This document shows positions 17,731 to 25,978 of a DNA stretch of 64,000 nucleotides, piece after piece. This DNA comes from Clostridia bacterium (GTDB taxonomy: Bacteria; Bacillota; Clostridia; Oscillospirales; Butyricicoccaceae). The stretch lies in the NCBI GenBank assembly GCA_017408985.1, contig JAFQTO010000001.1, forward strand, positions 1 to 64,000, read 5' to 3'. Within the stretch, counting starts at the first letter, position 1. Each line of letters starts with the position of its first letter. Both the position numbers and the translations under genes were made by a program. The notes under the pieces were generated by a model. That model did not search any database and had not been told where the DNA came from. It saw nothing but the letters and a program-made list of their open reading frames with translations.

Positions 17731-18215
17731 CTGTGTTTTTCTCTCCAGAACAAAAGTTCAAGAATATGTCTCGGGTAATAATACCACAGATAGGTATCCA
17801 TGGAATTTACCAACAGACCCCGCATACCGCACCGTGCGGCACCAAACATATCTGTATAAATCTGATCCCCGATAACAGCGATTTGGCTGTGCTTTAGTTT
17901 AAGCGAGCCTGCGGCCTTAATAAAGCCGCTTTTTGCAGGCTTATGAGCAAGATACGTCCACTGTGCACCGATGCTTTCGGCAAAGTTCTTTACCCTTTCG
18001 GGATGCTTGTTATTGGACAAGACGTAGACTGCAATCCCGCTGTTTTTAAGATCATTTATCCAGTTCATCACTTCAGGTGCCGGAGACTTATCCTTGGTAC
18101 GCATAAGCGTTCCGTCAATATCCAGAAGCACTCCTTTGACACCCATATCAAGAACGTCGGATGGAATAATGCAGGTAACATTGTCATATATTTTGTAGGG
18201 ATAAGGAAGAGTCAT
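17727..18215 (-). CDS. yqeG: YqeG-family HAD IIIA-type phosphatase
   Basis: A small 162-residue HAD hydrolase. The nucleophile motif GVLLDIDGTLMRTKD (about 30-44), VYVLSNNKHPERV (motif II), the AHKPAKSGF Lys, and AVIGDQIYTDMFGA (motif III/IV) are in order. YqeG belongs to the phosphatidylglycerophosphatase-like HAD group (GEP4/PgpP), but its substrate here is not proven. It is the first gene of the yqeG-TIM-M24 operon, with a promoter at 18254-18282. Confidence 0.88.
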   Translation of the reverse strand: MTLPYPYKIYDNVTCIIPSDVLDMGVKGVLLDIDGTLMRTKDKSPAPEVMNWINDLKNSGIAVYVLSNNKHPERVKNFAESIGAQWTYLAHKPAKSGFIKAAGSLKLKHSQIAVIGDQIYTDMFGAARCGMRGLLVNSMDTYLWYYYPRHILELLFWREKHR

Positions 18216-18253
18216 ATATAATCATCCTTTGATGCTTAATATCTGTCTTTTGT

Positions 18254-18282
18254 ATTCTATCACATATTGCAGACCCTAACAA
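18254..18282 (-). promoter_or_regulatory. Promoter of the yqeG operon
   Basis: Minus strand: TTGTTA (18277-18282), 17-base spacer, TAGAAT (18254-18259), about 40 bases before yqeG. It lies in the divergent gap shared with the plus-strand GH18-like gene. Confidence 0.55.
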
Positions 18283-18296
18283 GAGGAGAAGGTCAA

Positions 18297-19085
18297 ATGA
18301 TTGAAACTTTAAGGAAATATATTGTGACATACCCGTCTGACATACGGTCTGTTCCGTCGAACATCTCCCCTTGCGTGCAGATGATCTACAGGATCAACGA
18401 GTCAGGTATGCTTCAACGCGTTCCCGGGTATTCTGCTCCGATGCGAAGTATTATGGGCATTACAGACGATTCGGGACTGCAAAAATGTGATCCGGACAGA
18501 CTGTGCAGAGATATTATAAGCGAGCTCTCCAGACGAAATTACGCGGGAGTGGTATTGGATATCAAGTTCGGTATGGCAGATCTGGACAAAACAGAAAAAC
18601 TGTGCTCCAGTCTTTCGCAGCGAAAGATCACGTATTTTTTACCGGTCGAGCTTGCTCAGCTGTCACAGGATGCCAAAATAATAGTACCCTCCTCCGTTAG
18701 CGGCGGAGGCATAACACAGCTGCTCAATATGGTAACAGAAAAATACCCGCCCGACAGGATATGTCTCGAGCTTGTCAGAAGCTGTAACGATTTCGAGATG
18801 CCAGCATATAAGCCCGACGGAAATCCGCTGACAAAAGAAAGATTAGATGAGCTTATGAGCATATACTCGGCGCAGGGATTTTTTTCATCAGAGCTTGGGT
18901 GCAAGTATTTTACATATCGCGATGACGGAAAAGTGCATTTCGTATTATATGACGATGCACAAACAGCGCTGTTCAAAATCCAAACAGCTCAGTCGGCAAG
19001 ATTATACGGAGTATTTCTTTTGTACTCGGAGTGGTATGACAGTATCAATCAGATATTCGGCAGGAGCAAAAAAGAGTTTGCATGA
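18297..19085 (+). CDS. GH18-fold-like protein lacking the catalytic glutamate
   Basis: The ATG at 18297 follows AAGAGGAGAAGG, giving 262 residues without a signal peptide. The order of segments resembles a glycoside hydrolase 18 barrel. GVVLDIKFG sits where GH18 has the DxDxE motif, but Lys replaces the catalytic Glu. The end, TYRDDGKVHFVLYDDAQTAL then LYGVFLLYSEW, matches the GH18 pattern that puts the substrate-pocket Trp near the C-terminus. I therefore read it as a possible non-catalytic GH18-like protein. It is alone on the plus strand, and its stop codon lies inside the following terminator. The family link is inferred from motif spacing only. Confidence 0.5.
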   Translation: MIETLRKYIVTYPSDIRSVPSNISPCVQMIYRINESGMLQRVPGYSAPMRSIMGITDDSGLQKCDPDRLCRDIISELSRRNYAGVVLDIKFGMADLDKTEKLCSSLSQRKITYFLPVELAQLSQDAKIIVPSSVSGGGITQLLNMVTEKYPPDRICLELVRSCNDFEMPAYKPDGNPLTKERLDELMSIYSAQGFFSSELGCKYFTYRDDGKVHFVLYDDAQTALFKIQTAQSARLYGVFLLYSEWYDSINQIFGRSKKEFA

Positions 19086-19103
19086 CAAGCATGCAAACTC
19101 TTT
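19071..19103. terminator. Bidirectional terminator overlapping a stop codon
   Basis: A perfect 14-bp stem (19071-19084 with 19090-19103) and 5-base loop, with A/T runs on both sides. It ends both the plus-strand GH18-like gene, whose TGA is inside the hairpin, and the minus-strand ileS operon. Confidence 0.9.
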
Positions 19104-19122
19104 TTGATTATTAAACTTAAGA

Positions 19123-21915
19123 TCAGAGCTTGGATACAACTGCTGCGCATCTTGCACACAGAGTGGGATGCTCGCTGTTCTGTCCAACAGTCTCGCTGTA
19201 GCACCAGCAGCGCTCGCACTTACCGCCATCAGCAGTCTGCACGGATGCGTAAACGTCGGTGTTGCTTGCGCACTGCTTACCGTTGCTTCCTGCCTTGACC
19301 TCTACCTGAGAGACGATAAGCATGGTCTTGAGTGTATCGGCGTCAGCCTTGATCTCATCGATCACTGCATCACGGCATTCCAAAACGACCTTTGCTTCCA
19401 GAGGCTTACCGATCTTCTTCTCAGCTCTTGCTGCCTCCAGAACAGAATTGATGTCGTCGCGGAGAGCAATAAGCTTATCCCACTTGGCCATCTTTTCTTC
19501 AGAAAGAACGTACTCGCCAAAATCCTTGTTGAAGGTATTGAGGATGATATGTCTCTTATCATCGCCGTCCCTGTGAGGCATTACCTGCCAGATCTCGTCA
19601 GAGGTAAATGCAAGAATGGGAGCAAAGAGCTTGGTCATAGAATCAAGGATAACAAATATTGCTGTCTGTGCGCTGCGGCGGCTGTTGCCGTTGCGTTCAT
19701 CGCAGTAGAGTCTGTCCTTGATAACGTCGAGATAGAAATTGGACATCTCAACAACGCAGAAGTTATTGATAGCGTGGATAGCGGGATGATACTCAAACTC
19801 GTCGTAAGCTGCCAGAACGCGCTTTGTCAGATCATCCAGCTTGGTGATAGCCCAACGGTCGATCTCCTCCATATCCTCGCCGCTGACAAGGTTGTTGGGA
19901 TCAAATCCGTCAAGGTTACCGAGAATATAACGGCAGGTGTTACGGATCTTGAGATATACCTGAGTAAGCTGCTTGAAGATAACGTCGGATACTCTGACGT
20001 CAACGTGATAATCACTGCATGCAACCCACAGACGGAGCAGGTCTGCACCGTACTTGTTTATGATCTCTTCGGGAGCGATGGAGTTGCCGAGAGACTTGTG
20101 CATAGCCTTACCTTCGCCGTCAACGACCCAACCGTGAGTAAGGACGTTTTTATAGGGAGCGCCGCCGCCCAGTGCGCCTACTGCAGCCAGCAGAGAGCTC
20201 TGGAACCAGCCTCTGTACTGGTCTGCACCCTCGATATAGACATCTGCAGGCCACTCATCGGCATTGTCACGAAGCAGGCTTGCGATATTGGTAGAACCGG
20301 AATCAAACCAGCAGTCAAGGGTGTCGGTCTCCTTCTCAAAATGCTTGCCGCCGCAGTGAGGACATACAAATCCTTCGGGCACAAGCTGATCCTCATCATA
20401 CAGATACCAGGCATTGGAGCCTTCCTTGGCAAACAGACCTGCGATATGCTCAATAGTCTCATCGTTGCAGATGGGCTTACCGCACTCTTTGCAGTAGATA
20501 ACGGGGATAGGCAGACCCCAACGGCGCTGACGGGAGATACACCAGTCGGCACGTTCGCGGATCATGCTTGTGATACGGTCCTCACCCCAGGCAGGCAGCC
20601 AGCGTACAGTGCGGCAGGCTTCTACTGCATCTTCCTTGAACGCTTCAACAGAGCAGAACCACTGAGGTGTTGCACGGAAGATAATGGGATTTTTGCATCT
20701 CCAGCAGTGAGGATAGCTGTGAACGATCTCCTTGCTTGCAAACAGAGCGCCGGTCTCCTTAAGATGCTTGAGAATAGCATCGTTGGACTCGTCAAACTTC
20801 ATTCCCGCAAACATACCTGCATCTTCGGTCTGATAACCTTTGTCATCAACGGGAACGAGCAGGGGCAGGTTGTACTTTCTGCCGGTGATATTATCCTCTG
20901 CACCGAAGCCGGGAGCTGTATGGACACAGCCCGTACCGTCTTCCATAGTGACATAGTCGGCCAGAACCAGCAGACTGTCTCTGTCAAGGAAAGGATGCTG
21001 TGCAGTCATATACTCAAAGAAACTGCCGTCAAAACGATCAACGATCTCGTATGAGTCAATGCCGCCGTTCTTCATAGTAGTATCGGCAAGAGCCTCGGCT
21101 ACGATATACATCTCGCCGTTGTCAGCCTTGAGGAGCACGTAGCTCTCAACAGGATTCAGCGCGATAGCAAGGTTGCCGGGCAATGTCCACGTTGTAGTTG
21201 TCCAGATGATAAAGAACATCTTGGAGGTATCGCCGTACTTTGCCATCTTGCCCTGATCGTCTTTAAGAGCAAACTTAACAAAAATAGATGCACAGGGCTC
21301 GTCCTTGTACTCTATCTCAGCTTCTGCAAGTGCGGTCTCGTCGTGAGTACACCAATAAACAGGCTTGAGGCCCTTATAGATGTAGCCCTTCTTGTACATA
21401 GCGCCGAATACCTTGACTTCTTCTGCCTCAAAGCCGGGATCCATAGTCAGATAAGGATGCTCCCAATCAGCAAGGACGCCAAGACGCTTGAACTGGTCCA
21501 TCTGAATGTTGACATAGTTCTGTGCAAACTCCTGGCAGGCGCTTCTGAACTCGGCAACAGACATATTCTTCTGATTGAGCTTATTCTTCTTGATAATGGC
21601 GCTCTCGATAGGCATACCGTGGTTATCCCATCCGGGAACGTAGGGAGTCAGGTAACCGTCCATAGCCTTATGTCTGTTCATAAAGTCCTTGAGGGACTTA
21701 TTGAGTGCGTGTCCCATATGGATATTGCCGTTGGAGAACGGAGGGCCGTCGTGCAGGATAAACTTGGGCTTACCTGCATTTTTCTCAAGCATAAGCTTAT
21801 AAACTTCTTTTTCTTCCCAATCCTTCAGAAAACCGGGTTCGCGCTGAGGCAGTGCTGCTCTCATAGCAAACTCAGTTTTCGGCAGATTGATCGTGTTGTT
21901 GTAATCCTGAGCCAT
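19123..21915 (-). CDS. ileS: Isoleucyl-tRNA synthetase
   Basis: The class I synthetase charges tRNA-Ile and edits valine. The 930-residue protein shows the HIGH-type motif GNIHMGHALNKSL (about 65-77), the editing insert with WTTTTWTLPGNLAI, the KMSKS equivalent GKAMHKSLGNSI (about 600), and a C-terminal zinc finger CERCWCY...CARC. In the KMSKS loop the first Lys-Met is kept as KAMHKS. It ends the division operon, 17 bases after divIVA. No T-box leader is present in that gap, so regulation must come from upstream. Confidence 0.98.
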   Translation of the reverse strand: MAQDYNNTINLPKTEFAMRAALPQREPGFLKDWEEKEVYKLMLEKNAGKPKFILHDGPPFSNGNIHMGHALNKSLKDFMNRHKAMDGYLTPYVPGWDNHGMPIESAIIKKNKLNQKNMSVAEFRSACQEFAQNYVNIQMDQFKRLGVLADWEHPYLTMDPGFEAEEVKVFGAMYKKGYIYKGLKPVYWCTHDETALAEAEIEYKDEPCASIFVKFALKDDQGKMAKYGDTSKMFFIIWTTTTWTLPGNLAIALNPVESYVLLKADNGEMYIVAEALADTTMKNGGIDSYEIVDRFDGSFFEYMTAQHPFLDRDSLLVLADYVTMEDGTGCVHTAPGFGAEDNITGRKYNLPLLVPVDDKGYQTEDAGMFAGMKFDESNDAILKHLKETGALFASKEIVHSYPHCWRCKNPIIFRATPQWFCSVEAFKEDAVEACRTVRWLPAWGEDRITSMIRERADWCISRQRRWGLPIPVIYCKECGKPICNDETIEHIAGLFAKEGSNAWYLYDEDQLVPEGFVCPHCGGKHFEKETDTLDCWFDSGSTNIASLLRDNADEWPADVYIEGADQYRGWFQSSLLAAVGALGGGAPYKNVLTHGWVVDGEGKAMHKSLGNSIAPEEIINKYGADLLRLWVACSDYHVDVRVSDVIFKQLTQVYLKIRNTCRYILGNLDGFDPNNLVSGEDMEEIDRWAITKLDDLTKRVLAAYDEFEYHPAIHAINNFCVVEMSNFYLDVIKDRLYCDERNGNSRRSAQTAIFVILDSMTKLFAPILAFTSDEIWQVMPHRDGDDKRHIILNTFNKDFGEYVLSEEKMAKWDKLIALRDDINSVLEAARAEKKIGKPLEAKVVLECRDAVIDEIKADADTLKTMLIVSQVEVKAGSNGKQCASNTDVYASVQTADGGKCERCWCYSETVGQNSEHPTLCARCAAVVSKL

Positions 21916-21932
21916 AATTCTTTATCTCCTAA

Positions 21933-22751
21933 TCAATCTTGATTTTTATAATTCTTACCGAATCTGAGGTCAGAGAAATTAAACCTGGGTTTACGGATGC
22001 TCTCTTCATCCTCATCTTCGTCCTCGTCATCGTCAGAATGCTCGGTCTGTTCACGGACAATGGTTATATCGAACAGCTTTGCATTCTCTTTGCTCTCTGA
22101 GCTATCGGGAATCTCGTCATCATCGGTTCTTTCAGGCGATTCTTCAATGGTGATCTCCATTGTAGGTTCGTCTGCAGAATCCATCTCCATAGTCAAAGGC
22201 TGCGGGTCAACAGAAATATTCGCAGGGATATCTATCTCAAAATTATCGATCTTGTTCTTATGGGCATTCTCAGCAACGGTTTTACTGATTATCTCATCTA
22301 TCTCTTTGTTCTCGGTGAGAGTAATATCATCGGCTGCTTTACTCAGCAGAGTCCTGATGCTCTGTGCATATCCCGAACAAATATCGCGTATCTCCTGCAG
22401 TCTGAGCGCATTTGCATAGATCTCAAGGTCGATATTCTCGCATTTCTTTTTTGCTTCCAGCTCGGCATCGGCAATAATGGACGCTGCCTTTAATTCGGCT
22501 TTATCGGTGATCTCTTTTGCAGTCTGCTGTGCGGTATAAAGTGCTTTGCGCATTTCTTCATCAACGGCACGGTATTCGTCAATTTTGTCTACGAGTACGC
22601 GCATCTTGGCCTTGAGTGCGGCATTTTCTTTGTACAACATCGCATAATCTTCAAGCAACTCATCAAGAAACTTGTCGATCTGCGCCATATCATATCCGCC
22701 GAATACCGCTTTCTCAAACTTGGTATCCTGTATTTCCTGAGGTGTCAGCAT
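21933..22751 (-). CDS. divIVA: DivIVA-domain protein
   Basis: DivIVA binds curved membrane at poles and septa and recruits other proteins. The N-terminal domain begins MLTPQEIQDTKFEKAVFGGYDMAQID, with the family's membrane-binding pattern, followed by a coiled coil to about residue 130. The rest (about 165-272) is a long acidic, probably disordered tail containing a run of Asp/Glu, longer than in B. subtilis DivIVA. AAGGGGG precedes the ATG. It follows yggT and precedes ileS, the classic Firmicutes order. Confidence 0.92.
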   Translation of the reverse strand: MLTPQEIQDTKFEKAVFGGYDMAQIDKFLDELLEDYAMLYKENAALKAKMRVLVDKIDEYRAVDEEMRKALYTAQQTAKEITDKAELKAASIIADAELEAKKKCENIDLEIYANALRLQEIRDICSGYAQSIRTLLSKAADDITLTENKEIDEIISKTVAENAHKNKIDNFEIDIPANISVDPQPLTMEMDSADEPTMEITIEESPERTDDDEIPDSSESKENAKLFDITIVREQTEHSDDDEDEDEDEESIRKPRFNFSDLRFGKNYKNQD

Positions 22752-22765
22752 AGGTTACCCCCTTG

Positions 22766-23035
22766 TTACCCAACTATTCTTATTATAAAGGAAAGCAAAA
22801 TGTAAACTGCCAGAAACGACAGATCAATGGGCATTCCGTCAGCACCCGGTATCCTGTAGATCAGTTCTCTGACCGGTCTGATAACGGGCTCTGTAAATGA
22901 GCAGAGAATATAATAAAATTTGCTCTCTCTGAGTGACGGGATCCACGAAAGTATTGCTGTGGCAAGCATTATCCACTGATATACTCTGCAAAAAGCCACA
23001 AGAGCATATCTCAAAATATAAACAGCGCTGTTCAC
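22766..23035 (-). CDS. yggT: YggT-family membrane protein
   Basis: An 89-residue protein with two membrane helices joined by a loop with LSWIPSLRESKFY and FTEPVIRPVRELIYR, the family signature. It begins with GTG immediately after the sepF TAA, with no strong ribosome site of its own, so it is probably translated by coupling to sepF. YggT/YlmG proteins accompany SepF in division clusters; in chloroplasts a homolog affects nucleoid distribution. Confidence 0.9.
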   Translation of the reverse strand: MNSAVYILRYALVAFCRVYQWIMLATAILSWIPSLRESKFYYILCSFTEPVIRPVRELIYRIPGADGMPIDLSFLAVYILLSFIIRIVG

Positions 23036-23482
23036 TTAAATATAAAGTCCGTTATTCTCAAGCTCATCTATAAGATCACCCATAATATCAACATTATAGG
23101 GAGTGATGATATAAGTGCTGTTGGCGACCTTCTTGATTTTGCCGTCCTGCGCGTATGTAACACCGCTGAGGAAGTCTACCACCCTGCGGGCAACCTCCTT
23201 GTTGGTCTGCTCAAGATTGAGCACGACTGTACGACGATCTATAAGATGATCGGCTATCTCTGCAGCATTCTCAAACTTCTCGGGCTTGACCAATACAACA
23301 GAAAGCTGAGTGGTTGCATTGATATTGACTACCTTGTTGCTACGTCTGAACTCCGTCACCGGAACACCGCCTTCGTCTTCGTTTTTGTTCTGAACTCTTC
23401 TGGAAGAGGTGATCTGCTCAAAATCTTCTTCTTTCTCTTCGTCTCCTCTTGCCCAGCGCTTGATGTCGTCCATAAAACCCAT
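23036..23482 (-). CDS. sepF: Cell division protein SepF
   Basis: SepF tethers and bundles FtsZ at the membrane. Starting at MGFMDDIKRWARG (ATG at 23482, AAAGGAG upstream) gives an N-terminal amphipathic membrane-targeting helix, a charged linker, and the SepF domain with VVLVKPEKFENAAEIADHL, VVLNLEQTNKEVARRVVDFL and SGVTYAQDGKIKKV. 148 residues is normal. Neighbours yggT and divIVA support the role. Confidence 0.96.
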   Translation of the reverse strand: MGFMDDIKRWARGDEEKEEDFEQITSSRRVQNKNEDEGGVPVTEFRRSNKVVNINATTQLSVVLVKPEKFENAAEIADHLIDRRTVVLNLEQTNKEVARRVVDFLSGVTYAQDGKIKKVANSTYIITPYNVDIMGDLIDELENNGLYI

Positions 23483-23582
23483 TCTGCTGCTCTCCTTTCC
23501 GTTTACACAAATATCCATTATCTTATTATCTTATTATTTTGCCGATCTGTCAACTTTTTTAATCAAATTAACCGGGATATAT

Positions 23583-24776
23583 TTATTTTATCTTAAAATC
23601 CTTACCGCTGATAATGATTTTATCGTAAATATAAAGCCCTTTTGACGACGATTCAGCCATTTCAAGCAAATAATAGGAATCAGTCTGATAAATTATCTCG
23701 GCACTTTTGAATTTGGCTGATGCTCCTTCAAGACAGAATACGCCCCATTTTCCTTCCTTTTGATGGAGTGCTTCTATCGGTACCTTAACACCGGTATAGC
23801 TGTTGAGAACAATATCAACCGGCTGGAAACGTGTGTTCAGATACTCGGGTATCATAACAGAGGTCTTGAGAACAAGATAATGCTTGCCCGACTCACTCTT
23901 GATTATATTTTCTACTTCAAAATCGTTGTAGGATGCGAGCAGTTCGGGAAAATATGCTCTCAATTGCTCCTTGCCTCTGAAATCATAAAGATGCTCATCG
24001 TCAAGCTCGGCGGCAAGATACCAATAGAATGAGTTGACCACCGTTCCTATAACGTTTTCGGACGGGTCTGAAGCTGCATAGGTTTTATCGAAATACTCAT
24101 CTGATAAATCATCAAAACAATCCGTATTCAAAACAGACTCAAATCCGTCCGCACTGCTGAAAAAGTATCCCGAACAGGGCGATACAACGGTATCGCTGTT
24201 TTTGTCAACAAGGCTGTCATAGTATGTACGCTGACTCTCCAGTTCAGACAGACGCTCTCTGAATATATCCTTGCTGTACAGCCCCGCATCACGCGCGATA
24301 ATGACCTGTCTGATCGAGGTGTAGGTGTCGTTTGCCTGTGTGATCTTCCCTGCTTCGGTGTCGCTGAGGATCTGATTGAGCAAGGTGTAAACAAGCTCGT
24401 CAAGCTTGACACTGTCGTTGCTTGAGGTGATCATTGCATCGACAGCTTTAATAGCTTCGATCTCGTTTTCGATCTCCACGAGTTTTTTATAATTGTCACG
24501 GGCCTCATCGGTCTTGAAATATATACATACAGCCTGATTGGCAGCCACCTTTTCTCCATTGGAGACCAGATACTCGATATTATCGCTATTGCCGGTAATA
24601 ACGATCTGATCTCGGATAAAAACAGCATCAAGCGATACGTATTCTTCGACTGTAACCAACGTGGCTTCTATGTAGTTTATCTTCTCGTTTAAGCTGCTAT
24701 AGATGTTAAACACCAAAAAAGCAGCAAAAACAAGCAGAAGTATTACACCGGCGCCCCTTGCAGAGTGGTCTTTCAT
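23583..24776 (-). CDS. HlyD-like membrane adaptor protein
   Basis: This 397-residue protein has one N-terminal membrane helix (residues 10-26) and the layout of periplasmic-adaptor/HlyD proteins: a short beta segment, a long helical hairpin (about 90-185), then a lipoyl-like VVSPCSGYFFSSADGFE. A beta-rich C-terminal part contains VLNSYTGVKVPIEALHQKEGK, the usual HlyD end. No ABC transporter or outer channel is adjacent; instead it lies between hfq and sepF. In Clostridia such proteins occur beside sepF with unknown function, so a wall or division role is as likely as export. Confidence 0.75.
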   Translation of the reverse strand: MKDHSARGAGVILLLVFAAFLVFNIYSSLNEKINYIEATLVTVEEYVSLDAVFIRDQIVITGNSDNIEYLVSNGEKVAANQAVCIYFKTDEARDNYKKLVEIENEIEAIKAVDAMITSSNDSVKLDELVYTLLNQILSDTEAGKITQANDTYTSIRQVIIARDAGLYSKDIFRERLSELESQRTYYDSLVDKNSDTVVSPCSGYFFSSADGFESVLNTDCFDDLSDEYFDKTYAASDPSENVIGTVVNSFYWYLAAELDDEHLYDFRGKEQLRAYFPELLASYNDFEVENIIKSESGKHYLVLKTSVMIPEYLNTRFQPVDIVLNSYTGVKVPIEALHQKEGKWGVFCLEGASAKFKSAEIIYQTDSYYLLEMAESSSKGLYIYDKIIISGKDFKIK

Positions 24777-24786
24777 TATAGCTCCT

Positions 24787-25008
24787 TTATTGTTGTGCCA
24801 TCACACTCCTCTGTGGGATAACCGTAGAGATGGCATGCTTATAGATCAAATATTGTTTGCCCTCAAATACCAGCAGTATGGTATATCCGTCAAACGAAAC
24901 TACCGTCCCCCGCTGCTGAAAACCGTTTGTCAGAAATACTGTCACGGGTACTTTATCCCGTCTGAGTTCGTTGAGGAATACATCCTGCAGGCTTGTACGT
25001 TTTTCCAT
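24787..25008 (-). CDS. hfq: RNA chaperone Hfq
   Basis: Hfq is the hexameric Sm-like protein that helps small RNAs pair with mRNAs. Starting at MEKRTSLQDVFLNELRRDK (ATG at 25008 after AAAGAGG) gives 73 residues. The Sm1 region VTVFLTNGFQQRGTVVSFD and the Sm2 motif YKHAISTVIP are both present. A longer frame to 25095 would overlap miaA and is rejected. It directly follows miaA, the widespread miaA-hfq arrangement. Confidence 0.97.
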   Translation of the reverse strand: MEKRTSLQDVFLNELRRDKVPVTVFLTNGFQQRGTVVSFDGYTILLVFEGKQYLIYKHAISTVIPQRSVMAQQ

Positions 25009-25054
25009 GATAAAGACCTCTTTCTCTAAAAGTTTCTTTATCATTTTAGTGTAG

Positions 25055-25978
25055 TCAACGCACAAAAGATGTCGCTTTTTGACACAAGCCGTCAATGTCG
25101 AAGTCTGTATCGTACCCGACCCAATTTACCCGCTTATCGGATTTGAACCAGGTAAGCTGGCGTTTTGCATAATTTCTGGACTTTTGCTTGATCAGCTCAG
25201 CTGCCTCAGCCAAAGATGCTTCATCGCGGATATACGCAAGCATCTCTTTGTAACCTATGGCCTGAGCCGCCGTATTAATCAACCTGCCGCTTTCATACAG
25301 CAAACGCACTTCGGCTTCAAGACCAATACTAAGCATAACGTCAACCCGTCTGTTGATCCTGTCATACAGAATTTGTCTTTCGTATGGAGCAATACCGATA
25401 AAAATCGCATCATATCTGGGTTTGACCGTTTTGGACAATCGATTGTATTCGGTTATGGTCTTACCCGTTGACTCATAAACCTCAAGGGCTCGAATGACGC
25501 GCTTGACGTCATTGATGTGCAGTCTTTCGGCGCTCTCGGGATCAACAGCCCTGAGTCTTTTATGCATATGTTCAGCACTCGTGCTGTGATATTCATTCTC
25601 AAGCTTTGCGCGAATGCCGTTATCATCACCGCTTACGGCAAAATCGGTACCGTTTATAAGCGCATTGATATACAGTCCCGTGCCGCCGCATATTATGGGT
25701 GTCTTGCCTCTTGCGATTATATCATCGGTTATGCAAGACGCCTCCGCCGAATACCTTGCCGCAGAGAAACTCTCACCGGGCTCGGCAACGTCTATCATAT
25801 GATGTACAGCCATACTTCGCTCACGTCTGTCAGGCTTGGCAGTCCCTATATCCATACCGCGATATATCTGCATTGAATCGGCAGAGACTATCTCTCCGTC
25901 AAGCCGCTGTGCCAAAGCTATCGCCAGCGCAGTTTTGCCTGAAGCGGTAGGCCCGCATACAACAACAGGTTTAATCAT
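25055..25978 (-). CDS. miaA: tRNA dimethylallyltransferase MiaA
   Basis: MiaA puts a dimethylallyl group on A37 of tRNAs reading U-initial codons; MiaB, encoded upstream in the same operon, then methylthiolates it. The P-loop VVCGPTASGKTALAIALA (about 5-22), SADSMQIYRGMDIGTAKP, GGTGLYINALI and the late QRL-like RQLTWFKSD are visible. The ATG overlaps the mutL stop (TGATG). 307 residues is full length. Confidence 0.97.
   Translation of the reverse strand: MIKPVVVCGPTASGKTALAIALAQRLDGEIVSADSMQIYRGMDIGTAKPDRRERSMAVHHMIDVAEPGESFSAARYSAEASCITDDIIARGKTPIICGGTGLYINALINGTDFAVSGDDNGIRAKLENEYHSTSAEHMHKRLRAVDPESAERLHINDVKRVIRALEVYESTGKTITEYNRLSKTVKPRYDAIFIGIAPYERQILYDRINRRVDVMLSIGLEAEVRLLYESGRLINTAAQAIGYKEMLAYIRDEASLAEAAELIKQKSRNYAKRQLTWFKSDKRVNWVGYDTDFDIDGLCQKATSFVR

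Noticed and set aside
19168..21054. 628-residue plus-strand ORF
   Set aside because: It is a shadow lying fully antisense to ileS; its sequence has no domain and mirrors the codon bias of ileS.
21916..21932. T-box leader for ileS
   Set aside because: Only 17 bases separate divIVA and ileS, with no specifier or antiterminator structure.
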